Positions 55,130-64,000 of a stretch of DNA of 64,000 nucleotides are shown piece by piece. Positions within the stretch are counted from its first letter, which is position 1, and each line of letters begins with the position of its first letter. The DNA is taken from the NCBI GenBank assembly GCA_951804985.1, contig OX638132.1, positions 14,427,529 through 14,491,528 on the forward strand, given 5' to 3'. Source of the DNA: Dryomyza anilis. Taxonomy: Eukaryota; Arthropoda; Insecta; Diptera; Dryomyzidae. A program made the position numbers and the translations under genes. The notes below the pieces were generated by a model, which did no database searches, was not told the DNA's origin, and was given only the letters and a program-made list of their open reading frames with translations.

Positions 55130-56010
55130 AGGAAAATGAACTCACAACAAATTCCACTTCAGGAGCACTCCGAATTCGACGACTACTCATAATTACTCAT
55201 AAAAGAGTCTTATTTCGGAAAATTTTGGAAGTACTTCCCAAATTAGACTTTTTAAAGCATCTAGATTTGGGACGCTTCCGAAGTCGTACTAACAGGACTT
55301 ATTCTATGAGCCTAATGTTTACCTTAAATTGAAAATATCTCAAACATATGAAAAATTTAGGAGTACAAAAAGACTCATACATATTAGTGTTCTTTCGTTT
55401 ATTAAGGGAACTTTGTTGTGCTCTCTCAAATGCTCAATTGTGAGTCATTTAAGAGTCTTAAAATACTGCAAAATATCTCAAAAATATAAATGTTTTAGCA
55501 GTAATAAAATATTCATAAATATAAGGATTTTACTGGTCATAAATCGTGCTTTCAACATGAGTTTCTAGAGCCGTTTTGAGCTCTTTTAAGAGTAACACTA
55601 AATAGTCTTCATTTCATTAAGAGTCTTAAAATATCTAAAAATTCGTAGAAAAATATTATGTCTTGGGTGTAATAATATGCTCATAAAAACTTATCAAACA
55701 ATGCCCTATTTATCTTGTAGTCGGCCTCAGCAGTCCAGAGGACTTGCATTCTGAAGGTCTCGCGTTTGAATCCCGGCTTGGGCATGGGCGCTCGTGGTGC
55801 ATCTTTTTGAGATCAATTGTAAGAGAACACGAACGAATTAGGACTCATGGAATAATCTTTAAATACTCTAAATACTCTCAATATTATATATGTTTTAGGA
55901 GTAAAAAAATATCGCATAAAAATGTTATTGGACTCATAAATCCATGCTCTTTTAAGTGCTCATATATGAGCATTACACTCAAAAATAGAAAACCTTAAAG
56001 ACTTAATTTT
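55130..56010. repeat. Diverged tandem repeat, AAATATCTC...GGAGTA
   Basis: Units contain AAAATATCTCAAA-ATAT, TTTAGGAGTA, ATATTCATAAAAAT, ACTCATAAATC and CTCTTTTAAGAGT at irregular spacing (about 150-250 bp) at 55336, 55475, 55640 and 55870. A tRNA-like SINE head sits within it. Non-coding. Confidence 0.55.
55718..55870 (+). mobile_element. Second tRNA-like SINE family
   Basis: GTAGTCGGCCTCAGCAGTCC resembles an A-box region, and TCTCGCGTTTGAATCCCGGC is a good B box. The body that follows (GCTCGTGGTGCATCTTTTTG) differs from the main SINE family. Only one copy is in the window, so family status is inferred from the tRNA-like head. Confidence 0.5.
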
Positions 56011-56240
56011 GTGATAATTTGTGAATATGTGTGATAAAATAATTAAAAGTGATTAAAGCTGAACGAGATTTTGATGTATTAAAAATAGTTTTCAGAATAT
56101 GGAATTGAAAAATTTTGAATTGAATTTTATTTTATGTCTTGATTTACTTTTTTCGTAACTCAGGCATAAAAGAAACAAGTAAAAATTCGTTATATTCCAA
56201 TTTTCTGGAAATTCTCTTTAATACACATAGAGATTAGCAG

Positions 56241-57254
56241 ATCGGAGAGAAATGTTCACTTGTATTAATTAGATGTATTAGACGCATAATTAATAATGAT
56301 ATTCAGCCAAGAATAAGTAATCATAATGATTTTCTTTTTATTCATAATATATGATTAAAGTACAAATCAATCATTATGATTAATTATATGCGTATTTTAA
56401 CTCTTGTTTTGTGTATAACATATTCATAAGTCAAGAGTATTTGGAATATTATTATTCATAATTGATGATTAAAATTTCATACATTGTTCCAAATAGCCGC
56501 AGATGCCAAAACAAATTCTAATTATGCATAATAAAGTGAAATATATAGCATTTGACAATAATTAAAAGGCAATGAGAAAGGAGCATTAGAAAGGAAACGA
56601 ATATTAAAAAAAAAAAACAATAAAAAAAAACATCACTTCAACTAGTTTGTCTCTTAAATTTCACTTTTATTTGAAAATGGCACACTTTTCATTTTATTCG
56701 TTCATTTATATGTTCTTCAGACTGCAGCTACGCGGTGTTTTTTAAAGAAAATAATTATGAAATATGAAACATAGGATTCATAAATTTTATTGTAACCAAA
56801 AACAGTCGAAATTATGAATATTTATTTATAACTTAATAAATATTTATAACTTCGCCTGTTTTTTGTTATAAAAAAATAATTGTAAAATTTATGAATTTTA
56901 TTCATAATAAATTCATAATAATTTTTTTTGTAAAGGTATGCCATTTCATGATGGAAAGATATACGAATTCGAATTTCGGTAGTAAATTTTAATAATTTCG
57001 ACTCGTTTTTGGCTCGTATATCTTTTCATCATGAAATGGCAAACCTTACTGAAGAGAAATGTCAAAAGAGCGGCAAGAAATATGGCGTCGTTTGCTGTCC
57101 CTGTCGCTCTACTTTTGTAACGCTCTTATTGAAAAACCCTTTATTATACATAATTCATGAATATAACTCATAAATAAGATAATTATAAAAATATATGTTT
57201 TATTCATAAAACATTCGTATCTTATTCATAAATCATCAGTAAATAATTTTAAAA
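56241..57254. mobile_element. CACACGG-end MITE family, larger copy
   Basis: CGGAGAGAAATGTTC (56243) matches the inverted right end of 39255-39701. Interior words AAGAATAAGTAATCATAATG, TAATTATGCATAATAA and CTTATTCATAAATCATCAGT follow in the same order as in the inverted copy. About 0.5 kb is extra, including a mariner-derived MITE. The right end is degraded. Confidence 0.6.
56933..57141. mobile_element. Mariner-derived fold-back MITE, left arm deleted
   Basis: TA precedes AAGG at 56931, and CCCTT is followed by TA at 57142. After the first 4 bases the left arm jumps to TATGCCATTTCATGATGGAA; the loop ATTCGAATTTCGGTAG and the right arm are complete. It lies inside the 56241-57254 element. Confidence 0.9.
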
Positions 57255-57289
57255 TGCCTGGTATAGGTGATTTTTGTCGAACAGTGTAA

Positions 57290-57770
57290 TCGATTGCAAA
57301 AAGGAGCTGCTACAAAGGTATTTTTTCGTCACGCGAATCAAATATGCAACGCGTGCGCGCCCAAAGTTCAGTCTTTGTGATTGTTTCGAACACTTGCGCT
57401 GCTCTGCGCCGCATAGCTCGCTCATCTCTGATCGCAATCTGTGAATTCTGGTCGCGCCCAGCGAACTTTTTGTTGGCTGCTGCTGTTGCTGCTGCCGCTG
57501 CCGTGTCGTCCTAATGAATGGGTCAGTTGTAGTCATTTAATTTTTGTCGTAAGGATTTTTTATAGTTACGGTGGCGCCACAAAATATTAAATTACGCCGC
57601 ACACACACTGCTGCTGCTGCTGCTACGACTGCTGCTGATCATCATGATCAAAGTTTTTTTTTCAGCTGTTCAACTTCTGTAAGTTTTTGCATTCAACGAA
57701 TACTGGCCATGGCTGTTTGGATGGTCGCAGGAGGCGCGACAAACTTCGATTTGATATCTTGACAGTTATG
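57290..57770. other. Single-copy-like island 11
   Basis: The most GC-rich non-coding stretch after opa: ACGCGTGCGCGCCC, CTGCTGTTGCTGCTGCCG, (CTG)n and ATCATGATC. Initiator-like TCAGTT at 57523. On the minus strand an ATG at 57536 opens 95 codons with RQRQQQQQQ from the CTG run; it is not recognised. Possible promoter/enhancer. Confidence 0.35.
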
Positions 57771-58072
57771 AAATTATTATAGGTTATCGAACTGTTTAAA
57801 TTTCTTAATAAATGTGGTTTATTTTAATTCGTAGAATATTTTTGCAATACATTTATTGTACAAAAAATATATTTTGTATTCTTTGCCATTCATACTCTTT
57901 CGAATTTATGAAATGATAAATTCGTGTTAGACTTTGGGAATAAAAATGTACGAAAATAGTACAATAAATAAATTACTAAGTTGGGTACTTTTCAATTTTC
58001 TATATCTAGTGGAAAAGTTGCAAGACCAACTGATCTGGTCATTATCAGGTCTATCATAATTGAATACATTTC
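57771..58072. other. AT-rich intergenic, nothing recognised
   Basis: No feature supported. Confidence 0.4.
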
Positions 58073-58074
58073 TA

Positions 58075-58474
58075 CCCTAGTAGAAATTTGCCCGATGCGC
58101 CATCGGGAAATGATCGGGTTTTCGTTGGGTAAGCCCTATTAGAGATCATGCTTACCATACCAGGGTTTACATTATCTAAGTAATCAATGTTCCCGAACAT
58201 AGGTACATTATTTGTTCCATATAACGAAATGAGCATCAGGCAATAATCCAGATTTAATGATAGAAACCCTATTATGCTCGGGCTCTGACAAGGCAATTGT
58301 CAGGTAAATAATAAAATCGGGAATTGCCCGATCAGTACATGATCATGGCCTGAGGTCAGTACAAGATCAGGACACTGCGTTACAAGGACATTGTGGTCCT
58401 CGTCATATCCCGATCATCTCAAATAATGACATGATCACTTCATGACCATGGCCCTACCAAAATTTCTACTAGGG
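58075..58474. mobile_element. 400-bp MITE with CCCTAGTAGAAATTT ends
   Basis: Perfect inverted ends CCCTAGTAGAAATTT and AAATTTCTACTAGGG, flanked by TA (58073-58074, 58475-58476). The interior is unusually rich in GATCGGG/CCCGATCA and ATGATCATGGCC words. TA duplication suggests Tc1/mariner mobilisation. No open frame of note. Confidence 0.93.
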
Positions 58475-58476
58475 TA

Positions 58477-59063
58477 CTGGGAAAGAAAACACCGAACTCC
58501 AAAAAAGTGTTATTAAAAAAATGTGTATTTATTAAATGCTAAAATTTTTTAAAAATTCAGTTTTTTAGGAATATAAACATATTTTACAAATAAACGAAGG
58601 CCTAAGTTTTGGCAATCCGGTAGCAATTTTTTTTTGTTAATATTCACAACATGTGTTAAGTGCTGTAACTTTTAAAACATGTGTTTTTGAAAAAAAAATC
58701 TTACTTTTATCGAAAATTTTAGTAGTGAAAATGAAATTTAAATCTACAAACATCTCTGAGTTTATTTTTTTATATCAAGCATAGAAGTATGTGCAAACAT
58801 AATCCGAAGCGTTTATCTGCCGCTGAGTGCTCCAATATATATTTTTTTTATGTTTTGTAGGGTCACTTTCAATACCATTTTTGATGTATGGCGTGGCATA
58901 AAAAATGATAGTGACAAGCTAGATGTACCTTTATCATTTTTTATAACTAGAACGAGAATCACTAATATTAATGAAGATTAGATTTCAAAATTTAGGTATA
59001 TTTAACTGAAATTAAAACGCTTTCGATAGGAAGTGCAAATTTGAATCTAAACTGAATACTAAC
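58477..59063. other. Intergenic, nothing recognised
   Basis: No repeat family or gene supported. Confidence 0.4.
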
Positions 59064-59736
59064 CAGTTGGGAAGGTTAGATCACATGTGAAACTTTAAAG
59101 TAGAGACATTTTATAGTAGCTGTTATTATGATAGTTAGGATTATCAAAATTATAGTCGGTCCAAGCCGACTATAAATACCCTACACATGTGCGGTTACCA
59201 TTCAATGTGGTATATAGGTCATCAGGGTATACGAATCGTGAAAATAACTACAAACTTTCAATCGCTTAAGAATTTCCATTTATTTGATACCCATATTTAC
59301 AAATGGGTAGGTGTACCGAATTTCAATTTTTTTTTTTGGGAACCAGAAGTCTTTTCGCGAGAAAACATTATTTTCATGTATTTGAGAATGAAGTCAATAT
59401 ATATTTGACCAAAAAAATTTACCTAAGCACGTATACAGTAAAATTCACCAGTAGTTGTATGTTTTATATGAGGTATTTGAACATAAGTGTCAGTTCACAA
59501 GTCACAATAGACTGATCATGCCCATTTTCACTGACAGACAGCGAAAATATAAAGTAATCTAAATTAGGAGTTTCATTTATTTAGCTCTTCTAGATTATCT
59601 GTAATCAAGATTTCAACAGGCAGACAGACAGACGGACATCGCTAAATCAAATCCATACCGGAGACGCTTCCTTCTAAGTGTTACAAACGGCGTACCAAAT
59701 TGAATATACCCTTTCACTCTTAGCGTAGGGTATACA
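59064..59736 (+). mobile_element. mini-me/HINE element, TAGTCGG-hairpin subfamily, copy 1
   Basis: Starts AGTTGGGAAGGTTAGATCAC and has the hairpin TAGTCGGTCCAAGCCGACTA near its 5' end. A short CAGACAGACAGACGGACATC tract and TTCTAAGTGTTACAAACGGC follow, and it ends with ACCCTTTCACTCTTAGCGTAGGGTA (arms TACCCT/AGGGTA). The core between the tracts is partly deleted. Confidence 0.8.
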
Positions 59737-60086
59737 AATCAGATGGACGTAAACGTGGTCCAACCATGCCCATTTTTTTATTTGGTCGTCTTATGTCCAA
59801 TAAGGAATTCGTATTTAGTTTGAACCCGACTGTTTCAAAATCGCGCGTATTTTTGTACATTTTTAAAATTAGGATTATGATGGGAGGTGGGCGTAAAAAT
59901 TGTCCGACTACGCATATTTTTCATACTTATGTTTATTTTGCTATTAGAACTAAGTGTTTAAAATCTCATTGAATTGGAAATACGTTTACTACTTTTGGAC
60001 ACCGCTTGTATGGAGACGCAACACTGAAGCGGAGTACCAAACTTAATATACCCTTTCACTCTAAGTCCATTCTAAGTGTATACTGT
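59737..60086 (+). repeat. mini-me/HINE tail fragment
   Basis: GCGTACCAAACTTAATATACC and CCTTTCACTCTAAG at the end match the 3' parts of the neighbours. CATGCCCATTTTTTTATTTGG matches the interior of the family. No 5' end and no GTCY tract. Confidence 0.55.
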
Positions 60087-60403
60087 TCCACTTAAATATG
60101 TTGCAAAATAGTTATCCAAAAAACGTTCAACGTATTTTTTCTTTAATTATCAAGACTAATTTCAATATACTAATGAATACTATTTAAATACGATTTAAAC
60201 TCGGAAATTTTGGGTTTTTCGGACAAATTTGCATTTAGGATTTAATGACAAACAAGAAAATTATTTCTCCAGAGCATAGCTCAAACTATCAAATTTACTG
60301 ACTATTTCTAAATGCTCAACTTTTTAAAATATACCCTGTGAACTTTGATAATATAGGTACTCTTTATATTAATTTCAAATCAATTTTCAACAACAACAAA
60401 AAC
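60087..60403. other. AT-rich spacer
   Basis: Contains CTTTAATTATCAAGACTAAT, also seen near 34.99 and 52.4 kb, so it is probably a further dispersed repeat. Not classified. Confidence 0.35.
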
Positions 60404-60940
60404 CAGTTGGGAAGGTTAGATCACATGGGAAATTTAAAAGTAGGTGTAATTATGATAGTTAGGATTATCAAAATTATAGTCGGTCTAAGCCGACTATAAA
60501 TACCCTACACATATGTGTGGTTACCATTCAAAGTGATATAGGTCACCAGGGTATACGAATCCTGAAAATAACTACAAACATTCAATCGCTGAAGAATTTC
60601 CATTCATTTGATACCCATATTTACAAATGGGTAGGTGTACCGAATTTCGATTTTTTTTTTGTGAACCACAAGTGTTTTCGCCGGAAAACTTTATTATCAT
60701 GTATTTGAGCATGATGTCAATATATATTTGACCAAAAAAGTTTACCTAAGCACGTATACATAAAAATTGATCTTTATATGTACATTTTATATGAGGTATT
60801 TGAACATAAGTGGTCGGATCATAGGTCACAATGGACCGATCTCGCCAATTTTTTCGCACATACAGCGTAGGTATATTAGTAATCAAAGTTATAAGTTTCA
60901 TTTATCTAGCTCTTTAATTTTAAAAGTAGTAGGGATTTCA

Positions 60941-60974
<34 letters not shown>

Positions 60975-61137
60975 GGACAGACAGACGGACAGACAGACGG
61001 ACATCGCTAAATCGACTCAGGAGGTCATGCTGATCAAGAATATATATACTTTTCCATACCGGAGATGCTTCCTTCTGGGTGTTACAAACGGCGTACCAAA
61101 CTGAATATACCCTTTCACTCTTAGTGTAGGGTATAAA
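60404..61137 (+). mobile_element. mini-me/HINE element, TAGTCGG-hairpin subfamily, copy 2
   Basis: About 730 bp. The 5' hairpin TAGTCGGTCTAAGCCGACTA is followed later by a long (CAGA)n/(CGGA)n tract at 60945-61001, i.e. (GTCY)n on the other strand. The core GGTCATGCTGATCAAGAATA, a (TA)n stretch and the end hairpin TACCCT...AGGGTA follow. It aligns with copy 1 throughout. Confidence 0.9.
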
Positions 61138-61413
61138 TACTTATGCATATAATATGATAATATCACTCTTTCATACTTAAAGTATGCTTATTCATATTAC
61201 ATGCTCACTTTATTCCTGTTATGTGTCTTTTTGAGAAAAACTTATGTTGAAAACTGCTACTTTAATAGAGTATATTGTAAAAACTAAAACCGTTAGAAAA
61301 ATGTTAAAAATTGTGATCGTTAGTTTGAACTAAGCTCTTCATAACCAAACATAATTTTCTTTATATAATTAAATTCGTAATGCAAAAAAAATCATTCAAA
61401 AATAGTCTAAAAC
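61138..61413. other. AT-rich spacer
   Basis: Nothing recognised between the two elements. Confidence 0.35.
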
Positions 61414-62039
61414 GAGTTGGGAAATTTAGGTCACATGGGGCGGATTTTTATAGTCGGTCGGGCCCGACTATGGAATACCCTACACCTTTGGTGGGGATAT
61501 TAATGTGGGATATTTAATTAAGCTGAACCTCCCCACCCTCAGAATATTATTCACATATCATAAATTTACGTCTTATATCTCCATAAATTAAAAAATGTAT
61601 ATAAAAGTATAAAAAAACTAAAAAAAAAAATTGAAAAATATTATTGGGCGGACCACGCCTATATTTAAAATTTTGAAAGGCTAATATTTCATAGATTTGA
61701 TTTTAATAATTTACGGATCAAATTTCCACTATGAAAACCCGGGAAATAATGAAAAAAAAAAAGTGGGCGTATCAAGCCCATTTTTGGACCACATATTTTT
61801 AGGTGAATTCTAATAATACATTTTAAATTTTATAACTATACCTTGAATACTTTTCGAGTTATTAGTTCCGAAAAAGTTATATAAAAGTGACTTGTATGGG
61901 AGGTGGGCGTGTCCGTTGACCGATTTGGCTCATTTTCAAACTCAATTCCTACTTTTGGCTAAAATATATTGAGACGAAATTTCATCGCATTCTGATCAGT
62001 ATTTCTCAAGTTATTCTGTATTCGGACAGCAAGACAGCA

Positions 62040-62075
<36 letters not shown>

Positions 62076-62199
62076 GGACTCGGGTAGTGATGCTGATCAA
62101 GAATATATATACTTTTCCATACCGGACACACCTCCTAAGGGGCGTTACAATATATGCACAAAGTTAATATACCCTGTACCTCATAGGTGTAGGGTATAA
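61414..62199 (+). mobile_element. mini-me/HINE element, GGGCCCGACTA subfamily, full copy
   Basis: About 785 bp. GAGTTGGGAAATTTAGGTCA at the start, TCGGTCGGGCCCGACTATGG, a CAGACAGA tract at 62039-62072, GATGCTGATCAAGAATATAT, GGGGCGTTACAATATATGC and the end hairpin. Matches 35653-36228. No coding capacity; mobilisation would need a Helentron elsewhere. Confidence 0.9.
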
Positions 62200-63142
62200 A
62201 AATTAAAAATTTTCGAATTCAGATTCGAATATCTTGAAACCATATTTGAATATTAGTATTTATTTGAATATTGAAATTAGCCTTGACAATTAACTAAAAC
62301 ATTACGTTTAAAGTTTTTGGAAAACTAGTTTCCTAAATTTTTTAATGCTAAACAGTAGCTGAAAAGGGATTAAAAATTAGAATGCAATTTTTTTAAAACA
62401 CTATAAAATAGCTAAAAAACTGAGTATGCAGTTGAAATCAGCATCCACAAATTATATAGAATTGATGCATGTGATGTTCGTAGGGTTTTTATTTCTAGTT
62501 TTGTTGAGTGGTGTAATTATTTAATTTCTTTTTAATATATAAAATTTAATCATTTTTTTTTTAAATAACTTAATACAAATTAAAATAAATTTTAACTTAT
62601 TCCAAATGTCAAACAATACAAATTCATTAACGAATTTATTACACACATATCATTCAAGTGTTTAGCATCAATAAACCTTTAATTATACTGATTAAAATGT
62701 TTACTTCCTTTTCGACTTTCTTTATGTAATTAAATTAAACACATGTTGTTCATAAAATTATTTTTAATATTATTTATTTATTAATTTCTTAATATGTCAA
62801 TTTGCTGGCCTTCGTGTTAATGACGTTCGCTATGGGTCGCTGTTTTAATTTTATAACCGTTGCTTAATTTAAGCTTTAGCCATTTTACGACACTGTCATA
62901 ACGTTGTGAGGCACGCTGTCAGACATGTGAGAATTGTCACAGTTTAGACTTGAATTTTTAAGATGCTGCTGATACACACAACATTAATGATGCTCATAAA
63001 AAGAAAATGATGTCTGTGACTGGATTAACCATTTTTTTTTTGTATTTTACATAAAATTTGTAATTTTTTCAATGGATTTTTGGTATTTTTTTGTAAATAG
63101 TTTAGTCTTTAAACGGTTTTTACAATTTAATAGCAGTAGCTA
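62200..63142. other. Intergenic with single-copy-like island 12
   Basis: 62790-63020 is GC-richer (GGTCGCTGTTTTAATTTTAT, AACGTTGTGAGGCACGCTG) and without repeat matches. The remainder is AT-rich and unremarkable. Confidence 0.35.
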
Positions 63143-64000
63143 ATGCACTCAGAAAAAAACTGTAAAATTCATAGGAATTCCTATTGATTCAACGATTTTT
63201 TACTATTAAAATTAGTCAATGCGATTTTGACTATTAATATAATATGGTGTGAACTTTTAATGTTATAGTGGTGTCTAACTATTGATTTCAATAGTTTTGT
63301 ACTATTAAATATTAATGTGATGTCCTATTGATGCAGGAATGACCCATTGAAAGAATAGTTTAGCACATTTAAATTAACCGACTTATACTATTATATCAAT
63401 ATGATAAAATTATTAATTGAATTATTCAGACTATTGTTTAAAATATATTGCAACATTAAATCGATACTATGAATCATTTAAAAGTAATAGGACATAATAT
63501 TCTCTTAAAAGGATATAACTATAATATTTATATGGCAACATACTATTCAAATTATAGTTTCTTATATTCATTCAATAGGATTAATCCTATTAATCCTATA
63601 TGTTATTAGTGTTATTGGAAAAGTAAATAAATGCAACTGAAACAATAATATTTGTATGTAAATTTTATTAAATACATATTATAAAGAAATGTATGCCAAA
63701 TAAAAATTAATGGTGCATCATCGAAATCTAAAATTATCCCAAGTGAATTTTCCCGTTGTCTTCCTTCGCTAATTTATGATATTTGTTCATATGGATAGAA
63801 CTTAGTGAATCTGGAAATAATAAATTTAAAAATATTAATTAGTACTTAATAAAATTATGTTCAACGATTTAAATCGTAACTCTATTCATTATATTTATGC
63901 ATCCTATTAAAATAAAATGGCACAACTATAACTACGATAATTTTCAAAGTTCATATTTAATAATTTGATCATATAAAAGCAATAGGTAATACATATAAAA
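63143..64000. mobile_element. CACYCAG MITE-like element, right end not resolved
   Basis: Starts CACTCAGAAAAAAACTG, like the CACCCAG family, and continues with many ACTATTAA, TTAATAGT and CCTATTGA words to about 63620. The right terminus was not found, so it may be decayed or lie beyond the window. 63640-64000 is AT-rich and unclassified. Confidence 0.4.

Noticed and set aside
57249..57536. 95-codon minus-strand frame with a Gln run
   Set aside because: The Gln run comes from a CTG microsatellite; no homology or splice context supports it.

Overview
This window comes from the nuclear genome of a higher dipteran (a schizophoran fly). The evidence is one clear host gene, the 3' part of odd-paired (opa, the ZIC-family zinc-finger transcription factor), plus fly-type repeats: mini-me/DINE-1-like elements with (GTCY)n and (TA)n tracts, a mariner of the type found in fruit flies, and R1- and jockey-like LINE debris. 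The DNA is very AT-rich and about nine tenths of it does not code for protein. I cannot name the species; a large-genome calyptrate or tephritid fly would fit.

Layout. Bases 1-4305 are the end of a long opa intron. Exon 4306-4475 (zinc fingers 4 and 5), a 448-bp intron and the terminal exon 4924-5631 complete the opa reading frame. An AU-rich 3' UTR runs at most to about 7.49 kb. The remaining 56 kb is a gene desert with no second convincing protein-coding gene. It is a mosaic of (1) transposon debris and (2) GC-richer, apparently single-copy islands with CAG/CAA/CAT triplet runs (15.7-16.3, 18.0-18.5, 22.3-22.9, 25.9-26.6, 29.8-30.1, 33.4-34.0, 37.1-38.8, 41.0-41.5, 44.6-45.0, 53.0-53.7, 57.3-57.8 and 62.8-63.0 kb). 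These islands are the best candidates for cis-regulatory DNA or non-coding exons, possibly serving opa.

Transposon content. Five copies (one split by a later insertion) of a tRNA-derived SINE with an ATT tail, in two head architectures, plus a sixth, diverged copy. One DD41D-type mariner, one internal-deletion derivative, and a family of fold-back MITEs whose two arms both come from the same mariner end. Two hAT-like MITEs with 8-bp target duplications, one perfect and one imperfect. A CACCCAG-end MITE family. A 400-bp MITE with 15-bp terminal repeats. A larger fold-back element present twice. A Helitron-like element carrying about four 150-bp internal repeats. HINE/mini-me elements clustered at 59-62 kb. 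Dead R1-, I- and jockey-type LINE pieces on both strands. Several satellites and minisatellites (116 bp x3, 21 bp x about 12, a 0.8-kb dimer).

Nesting gives relative ages: mariner and a hAT MITE lie inside the fold-back element at 19.3-22.0 kb; a hAT MITE lies inside R1 at 46.3 kb; a MITE lies inside a SINE at 39.3 kb; SINEs lie inside a Helitron-like element and an older dispersed repeat; a mariner MITE lies inside another MITE at 56.9 kb. No CRISPR array, rRNA gene, functional tRNA gene or virus was seen. All coordinates of repeats come from reading by eye and may be off by several bases unless a target duplication is stated.
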